NCBI GenBank assembly: GCA_036381315.1
Contig: DASVDB010000140.1
Coordinates: forward strand, 1-57,949
Length of the DNA stretch: 57,949 nucleotides
Source: Bacilli bacterium
GTDB lineage: Bacteria; Bacillota; Bacilli; Paenibacillales; KCTC-25726
Direction of reading: 5' to 3'
Of the stretch, positions 27,586 to 36,556 are shown one piece after another (within the stretch, counting starts at the first letter, position 1; each line of letters begins with the position of its first letter). The position numbers were made by a program, and so were the translations under genes. The notes under the pieces are model-generated. The model saw only the letters and a list, made by a program, of their open reading frames with translations, searched no databases and had not been told where the DNA came from.

Positions 27586-29025
27586 GTGGCGATCTGGCGA
27601 AGTGTTGTAGGCAAACTGTGGCTGACGATCATTGCGCTGGTGGCGCTGGTTTTGATCATATTGGGCAGCTTTCTGTTGGAATACATCGATATGACGTTTT
27701 CCAACGCGGACCAAATCAAAAGGCTGTTTATTTATGTGGGGATTATCGGTTTTTTTCTGACTACCTTTTTTGCCTTTTTTTTATCAACCCGCATCACGCG
27801 TCCGCTTGTGCAAATGAAAGAAGCGGCGGATATGATCTCAATGGGGCGATATGGCATTCGGGTGCCGGTTTCCTCGCAGGATGAAATCGGCGAATTGGCC
27901 AAGACGCTGAACCATATGGCCACGAAACTGCAGGCCACCGTCCATGACCTCAGCATGGAAAAAGAACATTTGGCCGGGATTTTGCGCAGCATGACGGACG
28001 CCGTCATTACATTCAGCGTCGAGGGAAACGTGATTTTGGCCAACCCGCAGGGACAAAAAATACTGCGCGATTGGCATTCGCTGTTATGGGAGCAGGAGGC
28101 GTCGCCGGATGAGCAGTTGGGACAAGTGCCGGCGCCGTTAAGAGTTCCGTTCGAGACGGCGGTTACACACTCGCGGGATACAATAAGCAAGGTCAATGTG
28201 CTGAACGGCGTTTGGTCGGTGGCCATGACGCCGCTATACTCCGGCGGTCCGATTCACGGCGCCGTCGCGGTGTTGCGGGATGTCACCGAAGAGCATCGGT
28301 TGGAGAAACTGCGCAAAGATTTTGTGGCCAACGTTTCGCACGAACTGCGCACGCCGATTTCCATGCTGCAGGGATACAGCGAAGCGCTGCTTGACGATAT
28401 TGCCGCCACTCCCGAGGAACGCAACGAACTGGTTCAAGTCATTTACGACGAGTCTTTGCGCATGGGGCGTCTGGTCAAGGATTTGCTGGACCTGGCGCGC
28501 ATGGAAGCCGGGCATCTGGAACTAAATTTCGGCAAGGTGGATTTGCGCGTCCTCTTGTCCCGCGTGAACCGGAAATTCAGCGTGATGTGCAAAGAGAAAG
28601 GAATCCGTTTGGAGCTTGCCGTAGCGGACGGCGAATTCGTTTGCCAGCATGCCGATGAAGACAGGCTGGAGCAAGTTTTGACCAATCTGCTGGATAATGC
28701 CGTGCGCCATACGCCGTCCGGCAAGGCGATCACGATCCGCTTGAAGCCGGATACGCTCCATCACGCGGAAGCGATCTTGCTGGAAATTGCCGATGAAGGG
28801 CAGGGCATTCCCGCACAGGATGTGCCTTACGTGTTTGAGCGGTTCTATAAAGCGGACAAAGCGCGGACGCGGGGGAATTCGTCCGGAGGCACCGGATTGG
28901 GGCTTGCGATCGTCAAAAATATTGTGGAAGCGCATCAAGGGCAAGTAAGCGTAACGAGTACGGAACATGTCGGAACGACCTTTTCGGTCAAAATTCCGGT
29001 CAAAGAGCAGCGCAAGGGCAAATAG
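27586..29025 (+). CDS. resE: Sensor histidine kinase ResE, short extracytoplasmic loop
   Basis: Kinase partner of ResD. The 479-residue protein starts at GTG 27586 right after the resD stop. Two membrane helices (about 10-31 and 47-68) enclose only some 15 residues outside. HAMP follows (69-121), then a PAS-like domain (about 130-225), the HisKA domain with H252 in FVANVSHELRTPISM, and a HATPase with NLLDNAVRHT, DEGQGIP and GGTGLGLAIV. As I recall, B. subtilis ResE has a much larger outer domain. A bidirectional terminator follows. Confidence 0.94.
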   Translation: MAIWRSVVGKLWLTIIALVALVLIILGSFLLEYIDMTFSNADQIKRLFIYVGIIGFFLTTFFAFFLSTRITRPLVQMKEAADMISMGRYGIRVPVSSQDEIGELAKTLNHMATKLQATVHDLSMEKEHLAGILRSMTDAVITFSVEGNVILANPQGQKILRDWHSLLWEQEASPDEQLGQVPAPLRVPFETAVTHSRDTISKVNVLNGVWSVAMTPLYSGGPIHGAVAVLRDVTEEHRLEKLRKDFVANVSHELRTPISMLQGYSEALLDDIAATPEERNELVQVIYDESLRMGRLVKDLLDLARMEAGHLELNFGKVDLRVLLSRVNRKFSVMCKEKGIRLELAVADGEFVCQHADEDRLEQVLTNLLDNAVRHTPSGKAITIRLKPDTLHHAEAILLEIADEGQGIPAQDVPYVFERFYKADKARTRGNSSGGTGLGLAIVKNIVEAHQGQVSVTSTEHVGTTFSVKIPVKEQRKGK

Positions 29026-29111
29026 GCGCAAATATGGGTGGGCTGCGGATTTTGGCAAATCATGCCGCTTGCTGTGGAATGGTCGCGTTTAATCTTGTTG
29101 CCCGTGAAACA

Positions 29112-29143
29112 AAAACCGTCCGGTCAAATGGCCGGACGGTTTT
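29112..29143. terminator. Bidirectional terminator between resE and serA
   Basis: AAAACCGTCCGG at 29112-29123 pairs perfectly with CCGGACGGTTTT at 29132-29143 around an 8-base loop. T-rich ends on both strands suit the two converging genes. Confidence 0.85.
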
Positions 29144-29155
29144 CGTGTGCCAACA

Positions 29156-30745
29156 TTACAGCGCGACTTGCTTGATTTTGACAATTTCCGCCGCCGATTG
29201 GGCAAGGTTGCGCAGCAGCTCCAGGGGAGCGGCCTTGTCAATCGTCAGCACCATGACGGCGGCGCCGCCGACAATTTTCCGGCCAACTTGCATCGTCGCA
29301 ATATTGACGTCGTTGTTGCCCAGCGCCGTTCCGATTTTGCCGACGATACCGGGCTTGTCGTGATGGGATACGAGCAGCAGGTTGCCTTCCGGCACAACAT
29401 CGACGGGGTATTGGTCGATTTGCACGATGCGCGCGCCGTAGCCGTTCAACAGCGTGCCGGAAACGGAGCGCTCCTCTTTGTTCGTTTTTACCGAGACGGT
29501 AATCAGATTGGTAAAGCCTTTGGAAGACGAAGTCTTTTGCTCGACAATGCGGACATCGCGGGATTTAGCCAGATGCATGGCGCTCACAATATTGACTTCC
29601 GAGCCGTAGGCCGGCGACAAAACGCCTTTGACCACATATCGGGTGAGCGGCGCAACGTCCGTATCCGCCAACTCGCCGGAAGTGCTGATATGCACCTCCT
29701 GCACGGGGCCGTCGATAACTTGCGCCAGCAACGCGCCCATTTTCTCGGCAAGCGTAAAATACGGCTGCAGCTTTTTCAATACGTTCGGCGCCACGGGCGG
29801 AATGTTCACCGCGTTTTTAAACGGCTCATCCCGCAAAATATGCAGCACTTCTTCGGAAACGTCGACGGCGACGTTTTCCTGCGCCTCCACCGTGGAAGCG
29901 CCCAAATGGGGCGTGACGATGATCTTGGGATGGTGCAAAAACGGATGGTCCGCTGCCGGCGGTTCCTGCTCAAATACGTCAAAAGCGGCGCCGGCCACAA
30001 TGCCCGCGTCGATTGCTTCCACGAGCGACTTTTCGTTGACGAGGCCGCCTCTTGCGCAGTTGATAATCCGCACGCCTTTTTTCATGATGGCAAATTGCGG
30101 CTTGTCGATCATGTTGCGGGTTTCATTCGTTAAAGGCGTATGCAGGGTAATGAAATCCGCCTTGGCGCAAATTTCGTCGACGGAACTCAGTTTGACGCCC
30201 AGCTTTTCGGCGCGTTCCTCGCTCAAATACGGGTCAAACCCGATTACATCCATCCCGAACGCTTTGGCGCGTTTGGCCACCTCGCTGCCGATTCGTCCCA
30301 TGCCGATAATGCCCAGCGTTTTGTTGCGCAGCTCCACGCCCACGAACGATTTGCGGTCCCACACGCCTTCGCACGTCTTGCGGTAAGCTTGCGGAATATG
30401 GCGGGATACGGCCATCAACATCGCGAAAGCGTGCTCGCAAGTCGAAACCGTATTGCCGTCAGGCGCATTGATGACGATGATGCCTTTTTCCGTGGCGGCC
30501 TGCAGGTCGATATTGTCGACGCCGACGCCGGCGCGGCCGATTACTTTCAGCTTGGCGGCGGCATCCATAATTTTTGCGGTTACTTTTGTTTGGCTGCGGA
30601 CAAGCAGCGCGTCGTAATCGCCGATAATCTCGATCAACTGCTCTTCGGACAAGCCGGTCTTTTTCTCTACCGTAACATCCGGCGCGTCGGTCAACTGCTG
30701 GATCCCCATGTCGCTGATCGGGTCCGATACAAGAACTTTGAACAT
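29156..30745 (-). CDS. serA: D-3-phosphoglycerate dehydrogenase
   Basis: First step of serine synthesis, NAD-dependent oxidation of 3-phosphoglycerate. The start is ATG 30745, with AGGAGG upstream; the longer open frame runs back through the T-box. The 529-residue protein has the substrate domain ([18 protein letters not shown]), the Rossmann motif [23 protein letters not shown], the catalytic HLGAST, an intervening domain and a C-terminal ACT domain ([20 protein letters not shown]) that may bind serine. Transcription is controlled by the serine T-box in front. Confidence 0.96.
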   Translation of the reverse strand: MFKVLVSDPISDMGIQQLTDAPDVTVEKKTGLSEEQLIEIIGDYDALLVRSQTKVTAKIMDAAAKLKVIGRAGVGVDNIDLQAATEKGIIVINAPDGNTVSTCEHAFAMLMAVSRHIPQAYRKTCEGVWDRKSFVGVELRNKTLGIIGMGRIGSEVAKRAKAFGMDVIGFDPYLSEERAEKLGVKLSSVDEICAKADFITLHTPLTNETRNMIDKPQFAIMKKGVRIINCARGGLVNEKSLVEAIDAGIVAGAAFDVFEQEPPAADHPFLHHPKIIVTPHLGASTVEAQENVAVDVSEEVLHILRDEPFKNAVNIPPVAPNVLKKLQPYFTLAEKMGALLAQVIDGPVQEVHISTSGELADTDVAPLTRYVVKGVLSPAYGSEVNIVSAMHLAKSRDVRIVEQKTSSSKGFTNLITVSVKTNKEERSVSGTLLNGYGARIVQIDQYPVDVVPEGNLLLVSHHDKPGIVGKIGTALGNNDVNIATMQVGRKIVGGAAVMVLTIDKAAPLELLRNLAQSAAEIVKIKQVAL

Positions 30746-30775
30746 AAAATGGTTCCTCCTAATCCTTTTTGTCAA

Positions 30776-31075
30776 CAAAAAAACTCTCAACCTCACACGT
30801 CTGGCGTATGAAGGGACGAGAGTTGTTTCGTGGTGCCACCCTTTTTCGCAATCCGTTCGCACGAACTGCCTTAGCCGGTCAAATGACCGCAACGTTAACG
30901 GGGTTACCGTTCGCACCTATTTCCTTGACAACCATAGTTGCCATAAGCTTGTTTCAGTGCGACAACTCAGGAATGCTCCGCATGCCTGCACCACCGGTTT
31001 GCACCGACCACCGGCTCTCTGGAAGGCTTTTTCGCATGCTTGGTTCCGTCATCGTTATTTTCGCGATGTATGCTT
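30776..31075 (-). ncRNA. T-box leader (probably serine, AGC) of serA
   Basis: On the minus strand the T-box sequence AGGGTGGCACCACG lies at 30842-30829, followed by a terminator helix (AACTCTC paired with GAGAGTT) and a T-run ending near 30778. Stem I closes by CGAUGAC (31054-31048) with GUUGUCG (30966-30960). Next come a GGAA/UUCC helix next to UGA, then an internal loop GGAGCA and a GCAUGC/GCAUGC helix. In the usual specifier position the loop reads AGC (30977-30975), a serine codon, fitting serA. Uncharged tRNA-Ser would turn on transcription. Confidence 0.88.
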
Positions 31076-31086
31076 GTTTTTTCATA

Positions 31087-31116
31087 ATGGTACACTGCGA
31101 AAGCCCGCAATGTCAA
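31087..31116 (-). promoter_or_regulatory. Promoter of the serA T-box transcript
   Basis: Minus strand TTGACA at 31116-31111 (perfect -35) and TACCAT at 31092-31087, 18 bases apart. It lies just after the ppa stop codon, so serA has its own promoter although ppa is upstream on the same strand. Confidence 0.65.
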
Positions 31117-31133
31117 TAGCAAAAAGCTTGCTG

Positions 31134-31634
31134 TTAACGATTGTTAACCGTATCGTTATAGCGCTTTACGCAATCGTCATAAAGCTGTTGCGCGAACGCC
31201 GCGTCTTTCCAGCCTTCGATGATCGTCTTCTTGTTTTCAAGATCTTTATAGACCTGGAAAAAGTGGGCGATCTCTTTCAGCTTGTGCTGCGGGATGTCTT
31301 TTAGGGAATTGACTTCCCGCCAACGCGGATCATGCACCGGCACCGCCAGCAGCTTCTCGTCCTGGCCTTTATCGTCGGACATGATCAGCACGCCGATCAC
31401 GCGGGATTCGATCACGCAGCCCGGGAACGTCGGGAAGGTGGTCAGCACCAGAATGTCAAGCGGGTCGCCGTCCAGCGCCAGCGTATTTTCCAGATATCCA
31501 TATTCCGTCGGATAATGCATCGGCGAATACAGGACACGGTCAAGCACAAACGCTTTTTTCTCTTTATCGAATTCGTATTTGTTTTGGCTGCCTGTCGGAA
31601 TTTCGATAAAAGCGTCAACTATCAGGTTGGACAT
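31134..31634 (-). CDS. ppa: Inorganic pyrophosphatase, family I
   Basis: Soluble enzyme that hydrolyses pyrophosphate and so pulls biosynthetic reactions forward. The 166-residue protein carries the family I signature DGDPLDILVL and the preceding YPTEYGYLENTLALDGDP, with metal-binding aspartates. AGGAGG precedes ATG 31634. Most B. subtilis relatives use the unrelated family II manganese enzyme, so family I is a point of difference. Confidence 0.95.
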   Translation of the reverse strand: MSNLIVDAFIEIPTGSQNKYEFDKEKKAFVLDRVLYSPMHYPTEYGYLENTLALDGDPLDILVLTTFPTFPGCVIESRVIGVLIMSDDKGQDEKLLAVPVHDPRWREVNSLKDIPQHKLKEIAHFFQVYKDLENKKTIIEGWKDAAFAQQLYDDCVKRYNDTVNNR

Positions 31635-31701
31635 GAACGTTGCCTCCTATTAATTCTAAGTAAACCACGGGGAATTCATGTTCATAATCAACATTTTATA
31701 T

Positions 31702-31729
31702 TTTATAGCAGCGCGGGGGACAATTGCAA
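31702..31729 (-). promoter_or_regulatory. Probable promoter of ppa
   Basis: Minus strand TTGCAA at 31729-31724 and TATAAA at 31707-31702, 16 bases apart, about 70 bases before the ppa start. Confidence 0.5.
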
Positions 31730-31741
31730 CAGTTTTCCGCC

Positions 31742-32653
31742 TCAATCGATGAAAAAGGGCAATTGCGGCAGGCGTTCGTTCCGGTAATATTTCGCCTTGC
31801 CGTTGTTGAAATCGCCGGCGCGCACCCCGGCGGAATTCACCAACGTTGCCGCGATGTCATCGACCGTCGACAGGCGCATTTTTTTCGCGTTGCCTTTCGC
31901 GATCATATCATCGATGTCGATGGCCAAATCTTGCGGGTAAAAGTTGGCAAACACCATGTTTTCCGAAAGCCATGCGGCGAGATAACGGTTTTTTTCGTTC
32001 AGATTCAACTTTTCCCAAAGGTTCAGGGACAGGCCCGACTTCGCATCTACCGGCGTGAGCGTCGGATCGACCGTTTCGTTCCACAGCACAATCGCGTCGT
32101 AAAATTGCAGTTGCGAGTGCAAAGCGAACCGTTTCGCTTCCGTGATATAGGAATCATTGCGGACGGCGTCGGCCCATTTTATCCCGTCGTCGGCCTGCTT
32201 TTCCAGCAACCGGTCCGCTCCGCTCGCGAACAAACGCAAGCTTTTCATATAGCCCGTTTGCGCGTCGAGCAACAGAGGCGAATTTTGCGGCAGGGTGATA
32301 TGTTGTATCGCGCTGTATTTCTCGTTGGCCAGCCGTTGCAACCCTTTAAGCAACGATTTGACATCGGTGGTGGCATCCGGCGCCGCAATCGCCTCCATGT
32401 CCGCGGACCACTTATTTTGAAATTCCCGGAACGGCGAATAAATGGTATGATAAAATGAGACCAGGACCTGCTGCTCGTAAGCGGACGGTTGTTTTTTTAC
32501 GGCGTCATCACCGGGGTGCAGTTTTGCGTATTGCGTCTGCATTTCATGCCTGCCGATTTGCACGCCGTAGAAAAATGCGCCGACAGCTGCGACCAGCATG
32601 AAAATAAACACAAAAATAAACAGATAATCGGAGCGGGTAAGTCTTTTTTCCAT
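31742..32653 (-). CDS. Unknown membrane-anchored protein
   Basis: I do not recognise the family. From ATG 32653 (AAAGAGG upstream) it has 303 residues: a short basic tail, one membrane helix (about residues 11-33: LFIFVFIFMLVAAVGAFFYGV), then an extracytoplasmic, mostly helical, glutamine- and charge-rich region without cysteines. There is no lipobox and no catalytic motif that I can name. It stands alone between ppa and a divergent CPBP gene. Confidence 0.8.
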   Translation of the reverse strand: MEKRLTRSDYLFIFVFIFMLVAAVGAFFYGVQIGRHEMQTQYAKLHPGDDAVKKQPSAYEQQVLVSFYHTIYSPFREFQNKWSADMEAIAAPDATTDVKSLLKGLQRLANEKYSAIQHITLPQNSPLLLDAQTGYMKSLRLFASGADRLLEKQADDGIKWADAVRNDSYITEAKRFALHSQLQFYDAIVLWNETVDPTLTPVDAKSGLSLNLWEKLNLNEKNRYLAAWLSENMVFANFYPQDLAIDIDDMIAKGNAKKMRLSTVDDIAATLVNSAGVRAGDFNNGKAKYYRNERLPQLPFFID

Positions 32654-32761
32654 ACCGAGACCTCTTTCGGATTGTATATATGATTGGCTTCCAACTATTT
32701 GCATTCAGTATAGGGGAAAATGTCGGAAAAGGGAAGATAATCTGAAAGCGGGAGAAGCCGG

Positions 32762-33355
32762 ATGAAAAAATGGAATTGGCGAAAATGGCGAATTCGCAGG
32801 ATCAAGATCGAGGAAATTGACGAACGGCTGCTCCTGATCAATCTCTATGCGACGCAGGCGCTTTCCTTTTGCCTGGGGATTGTCGTCATTTGGCTGCAAA
32901 GAAACAACGATCTTCATTTGTGGGCGTTTGACCGCCTTGAGCAAGCTTTCATCTGGGGCGGATTGTTGGCCGCGGTCGTTATCGCCGGAGATTTGCTGTT
33001 GAACCGGTTTGTTCCCGAGGAAGTGACCGATGACGGCGGGATGAACGAGAAAATATTCCGGAATCGCCCGCTGTGGCACGTGGCTTTCATTTGCCTTGTC
33101 GTGTCGATCAGCGAGGAAATGTTGTTTCGCGGCGCGATACAGCATGCGCTTGGCGCCTATTGGACCAGCATTGTTTTTGCCACCCTGCATTTCCGCTATC
33201 TTCGCCATTGGCTCATGACGGGAATGGTTTTTTCCGTCAGTTACGGGCTTGGTTGGATTTATGCGCAAACAGGCACCTTATTGACACCGATATTCGCCCA
33301 TTTTATGATAGATTTTGTGATGGGCAGTATGATTCGGTGGCGGAGGGAATTATGA
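32762..33355 (+). CDS. CPBP/CAAX-type membrane protease homologue
   Basis: Integral membrane protein of the CPBP glutamic-protease family (YpbD-like, by position near serA). The 197-residue protein has the conserved motif SEEMLFRGAIQ (E118, E119, R123), a second-motif H in FATLHFRYLRHW and the third-motif HFMIDF near the C-terminus. About four membrane segments are visible. Substrate unknown. Its stop overlaps the start of the small downstream gene as ATGA (33352-33355). Confidence 0.88.
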   Translation: MKKWNWRKWRIRRIKIEEIDERLLLINLYATQALSFCLGIVVIWLQRNNDLHLWAFDRLEQAFIWGGLLAAVVIAGDLLLNRFVPEEVTDDGGMNEKIFRNRPLWHVAFICLVVSISEEMLFRGAIQHALGAYWTSIVFATLHFRYLRHWLMTGMVFSVSYGLGWIYAQTGTLLTPIFAHFMIDFVMGSMIRWRREL

Positions 33356-33528
33356 CCAAAGAAACGCATGAAGAAACGGAACAGTCGCCATTTCCCCCCA
33401 GGAGAGTGTTGCATCCGTCCAACAAGGCGAAAATGGCGAAAATATTTTACGGGTCGTTATTTGTGCTTTTTTTATCATTGGTGGTCGGCCTGATCGTCTG
33501 GGGCATTCGGCTGAAATCCGGCGTTTGA
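33352..33528 (+). CDS. Small single-span membrane protein
   Basis: A 58-residue frame starting MTKETHEETEQSPF with one clear membrane helix (about residues 30-51: KIFYGSLFVLFLSLVVGLIVWGI) and a short basic end. ATG 33352 overlaps the stop of the protease homologue and GGAGGG lies upstream, so the two are coupled. I do not recognise a family. It could be a small partner of the protease homologue. Confidence 0.75.
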   Translation: MTKETHEETEQSPFPPRRVLHPSNKAKMAKIFYGSLFVLFLSLVVGLIVWGIRLKSGV

Positions 33529-33529
33529 G

Positions 33530-34378
33530 CTAATTCGCGGTTTCCGGCGGGTGCAAGTCGATCGTTCGCGGGTCGACGAAAGAGTAGCCTTTTTCTTCAA
33601 GTGTTGTCAACAGCTCATCCAGCGCGGCGACGGTCCACGGCAATTCATGCATCAAAATGTTGCTGCCGGGATGCAGTTGCTGCAGCACGGATTGGATCAC
33701 CCCGTCGGGTTTGTGCTGGTTGTCCGCCCAGTCGAGCGAGCCGTTGGACCACGTCATATACAAGAGATTGTTTTTCGCGCAAACCTCTTTCACAAAACCT
33801 TTTCCGGCGCCATAAGGCGGGCGGAAAAACACAGGCGTATAGCCGGTCGTATCTTTGACGATTTGCTGCACGTCGCCGATCTGTTGTTCGACTTTCTCCT
33901 TGTTTTCTTTGGACAGATCGATATGATCCCATGAATGATTGCCGATTGTTTGTCCGCGTTCATAAATTTCCTTCAGCAGATCGGGATTTTGCTTGACCCG
34001 ATACCCGTTTACGAAAAATATCGCCTTGGCATGGTGTTTATCCAACGTATCGAGCAAGCCGCCCAACGTTTCTTCCGCTTTCGGGCCGTCGTCAAAAGTC
34101 AGCAAGACAACTTTATTGTTTCCGTTTTTGTCAAGCGGCTTGACGAAATAGGCGGAGGAAATGTAATACTCCGGCTTGACCGGTGTTGGCGTCGGAGTTG
34201 GCGTTGCCGTTGCGGTTGGCGTTGGCGTCGGAGTTGGCGTCGCCGATTGTTCAATAGCGGCGGAAGGAGCGGTCCCGGCTTCGGCCGTTTCGCCGTTATT
34301 TGCCTGCGGCAGCGTTTTTTGGCCGCATCCGCTTAACACAAGCGACATAATGGCAAGCAACATGATGAATCTTCTCAT
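33530..34378 (-). CDS. Polysaccharide deacetylase lipoprotein (CE4)
   Basis: Surface-bound deacetylase of N-acetylated sugars, probably in peptidoglycan or another wall polymer. The 282-residue protein has a signal peptide with lipobox VLSGC (C18), a Pro-Thr/Ala-Thr repeat linker (about residues 46-67) and the NodB fold with TFDDGP (94-99), metal-binding HSWDH, RPPYGAG and ILMHELPW. The repeat linker gives low-complexity DNA near 34170-34245. Confidence 0.92.
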   Translation of the reverse strand: MRRFIMLLAIMSLVLSGCGQKTLPQANNGETAEAGTAPSAAIEQSATPTPTPTPTATATPTPTPTPVKPEYYISSAYFVKPLDKNGNNKVVLLTFDDGPKAEETLGGLLDTLDKHHAKAIFFVNGYRVKQNPDLLKEIYERGQTIGNHSWDHIDLSKENKEKVEQQIGDVQQIVKDTTGYTPVFFRPPYGAGKGFVKEVCAKNNLLYMTWSNGSLDWADNQHKPDGVIQSVLQQLHPGSNILMHELPWTVAALDELLTTLEEKGYSFVDPRTIDLHPPETAN

Positions 34379-34518
34379 GGCGGTTTCTCTCCCGAAATAT
34401 TGTCGAATTGGTACTATCGTATCACAGATTTTCCGCTTTGTTGCGGATTTTTTTCGACCATTTTCAACATGCGTTTCCTTAATTTATAAAGAATGTGCAA
34501 TCAGACAACGGGGAAACT

Positions 34519-34845
34519 ATGGAGCGAAATAAATCATCTGGTTGTGAAAAGGAGATGCCTTGGCATATGCGAATGTTCTCGTTTTTAATCGGAGGCGTCT
34601 GCGGCGCCGCGGCCGCGTTATGGATGACCCGCAACAACAGGCCGTTCATGTCGGCAATGGGCGAGGCGGCTTCACGATGGTTTGGCGCGAACCAGTTCGC
34701 CAACCGTTCAAACGAGCCCCAAAAAGCTGCCGGGTCAAACGCCGCGGGCAACGGTCAGTTGCGGGACATGATCAAATCCGATTCCCAAGTGAAACAATCG
34801 GTCAACGAGATACTTGCGGAAAACGGCGGAAATACAATGCAATAG
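34519..34845 (+). CDS. Small membrane protein, YtxH-like
   Basis: Up to 108 residues from ATG 34519; alternative starts are ATG 34555, 34567 and 34573, near an AAAAGGAG at 34546-34553. One membrane helix is visible (MFSFLIGGVCGAAAALWM), followed by a hydrophilic, asparagine-rich tail. The glycine/alanine-rich helix plus short soluble tail resembles YtxH-type proteins, but the match is loose. It ends before a strong terminator. Confidence 0.7.
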   Translation: MERNKSSGCEKEMPWHMRMFSFLIGGVCGAAAALWMTRNNRPFMSAMGEAASRWFGANQFANRSNEPQKAAGSNAAGNGQLRDMIKSDSQVKQSVNEILAENGGNTMQ

Positions 34846-34866
34846 GCCTTTTGGGGAAACGAACGC

Positions 34867-34903
34867 GAACCATTTTCGCATTGTCCGAAAATGGTTCTTT
34901 TTT
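34867..34903 (+). terminator. Intrinsic terminator
   Basis: GAACCATTTTCG at 34867-34878 pairs perfectly with CGAAAATGGTTC at 34886-34897 and is followed by TTTTTT. It separates the small membrane gene from the mecA-family gene. Confidence 0.9.
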
Positions 34904-35028
34904 CGTTATGAATGGGTAGTGCATTCGCCGGCGTTTAATGATAACATATGCTTAAGAATCTATGATTTCACCAATCGCAGTTTGCAGCCATAATTTGTTA
35001 AGACAGCGGTGTAAGGGAGGATCCTGCG

Positions 35029-35625
35029 TTGAAAATTGAGCGTTTAAGTCAGGATAAGATTAGGATTTTCCTTACGTTCGATGATTTGCAGGAGCGCGGC
35101 ATCCAAAAGGAAGATATGTGGCGCGAAATACCGAAAGTGCATGACCTTTTCAGCGAAATGATGGATCAGGCGTATAACGAATTAGGTTTTGACGCTTCCG
35201 GACCGTTGGCGGTGGAGGTGTTTGCGCTTCCCGCGCAAGGAATGGTTGTCATCGTTACAAGAGGAAAAATGGAGTCCGCGCGTACCGAAGATGAGGAAAC
35301 GGAAGAGGACATTTACGAAATGGAGGTTACGTTAGAGCAGAGCGACGTTATCTCCTACGCTTTTCACGACTTTGAGATGCTGTTGTCGGCGGTAAAAGCG
35401 CTCAGGCATCATCTTATTGCCGACGGAAGTTTATATTCTTACAAGGGAAAATGGATCTTGCAGCTTGAGCCGATTTCCGATGACGAGCGGCGTTATCAAG
35501 CGGTGATCGCCATTTTGTCCGAATACGGCGAAGCGACTTCCTTAACAAGCGCGGTACTGGCAGAGTATGGGAAGTTAATTGTCCCGGAAAACGCCGTTTA
35601 CGAACTTTCCGAACGTTTCAAATAG
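35029..35625 (+). CDS. mecA: MecA-family adaptor protein
   Basis: Adaptor that delivers substrate proteins to the ClpCP protease; the related MecA and YpbH act in competence and sporulation in B. subtilis. The 198-residue protein has the N-terminal substrate-binding part (MKIERLSQDKIRIFLTFDDLQERGI), an acidic linker (ARTEDEETEEDIYE) and the C-terminal ClpC-binding domain (YAFHDFEMLLSAVKAL, YSYKGKWILQLEP). TTG 35029 follows AAGGGAGG. It lies 8 bases before prsW. Length fits YpbH as well as MecA. Confidence 0.9.
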   Translation: MKIERLSQDKIRIFLTFDDLQERGIQKEDMWREIPKVHDLFSEMMDQAYNELGFDASGPLAVEVFALPAQGMVVIVTRGKMESARTEDEETEEDIYEMEVTLEQSDVISYAFHDFEMLLSAVKALRHHLIADGSLYSYKGKWILQLEPISDDERRYQAVIAILSEYGEATSLTSAVLAEYGKLIVPENAVYELSERFK

Positions 35626-35633
35626 GAGATACA

Positions 35634-36338
35634 ATGGAACTGATCTCGTTGTTGGCCGCCGCGATTGCGCCCGGGGCGTCGTTGCTCGCCTATTTCTACT
35701 TAAAGGACAAGTACGAATCCGAGCCTATTAAACTCGTAGGCAAACTGTTTGTTTTCGGCATTTTGCTCGTATTTCCCACGATGATTTTTCAGCGCGGCCT
35801 TGAACTGGCCGGCGGGGATAATCCGGTCATGTTTTCATTTGTCGTGTCGGCAAGCGTTGAGGAATTTTTCAAATGGTTTGTGCTTTACTTCGTGATTTTC
35901 AGCCATAAAGAATTTGACGAGCCGTATGACGGCATCGTCTATGCGGTTTCATTGTCGCTAGGGTTTGCGACCATGGAAAATTTGCTCTATGCCTTCCTGA
36001 ATGAAATGTCGTTTTCCTCCTTGCTGATGCGCGCGTTGTTGCCGGTTTCCGGACATGCTTTATTCGGCGTGATGATGGGCTATTATTTGGGCAAGGCCAA
36101 ATTCGTCCCTGCCCATGCGCGGCGCAAATGGCTGATCTATTCGTTGCTGTTGCCGATCATTTGGCATGGCCTGTTTGATTACATCATCCTTGTGTTCAAA
36201 CACTTTACCTGGGTCATTGTTCCGTTTATGGCATTATTGTGGGCCGGATGCATTTGGCGGGTGAAGCGGGCCAACCTGCGATCGCCATACCGAAGCCTGC
36301 AGCGGGATCCGGATGTCAAAGGGATTAATTTTCCGTAA
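35634..36338 (+). CDS. prsW: Intramembrane protease PrsW
   Basis: Site-1 glutamic protease that in B. subtilis cuts the anti-sigma factor RsiW. The 234-residue protein has several membrane helices and the family motifs SASVEEFFKW (E76, E77), MENLLYA (E115), the histidine in PVSGHALFGVMMGYY and IIWHGLFDY. It starts 8 bases after the mecA-family gene. No sigW or rsiW is in the window. Confidence 0.93.
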   Translation: MELISLLAAAIAPGASLLAYFYLKDKYESEPIKLVGKLFVFGILLVFPTMIFQRGLELAGGDNPVMFSFVVSASVEEFFKWFVLYFVIFSHKEFDEPYDGIVYAVSLSLGFATMENLLYAFLNEMSFSSLLMRALLPVSGHALFGVMMGYYLGKAKFVPAHARRKWLIYSLLLPIIWHGLFDYIILVFKHFTWVIVPFMALLWAGCIWRVKRANLRSPYRSLQRDPDVKGINFP

Positions 36339-36388
36339 ATTCGCCCATAATGAAACATATTCTGAACTTGATGCGGAGGGATTTTCGG

Positions 36389-36541
36389 TTGGTTAGGCGC
36401 GTAAAGGTTACGATCCGCTGCCGCCGCTGCGGTGAACGCTTTATTTTGCGGGGCAGAAAAGATCGCGGCAAGCTCGATACGGGCTTTCGGCGATGCCTGT
36501 GTGACAACGAATCGGATTTTGACATTCAGGAAGAACAATAG
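36389..36541 (+). CDS. Small cysteine-rich, zinc-finger-like protein
   Basis: From TTG 36389, spaced 7 bases after CGGAGGGA, the frame gives 50 residues: a basic start, IRCRRCGERF, then RRCLCDNESDFD. The CxxC and CxC pairs about 24 residues apart could bind one zinc. ATG 36350 or 36371 would lengthen it without a ribosome site. I cannot name a family. It sits where sleB is found in B. subtilis, but is not related to SleB. Confidence 0.6.
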   Translation: MVRRVKVTIRCRRCGERFILRGRKDRGKLDTGFRRCLCDNESDFDIQEEQ

Positions 36542-36556
36542 CGCACATGCATAAAC

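Noticed and set aside
30746-30916. N-terminal extension of serA
   Set aside because: It is translated from the T-box and its terminator. The AGGAGG site supports ATG 30745.
34176-34532. Plus-strand frame with Val-Gly repeats
   Set aside because: It is the antisense of the Pro-Thr linker in the deacetylase gene, not a separate gene.
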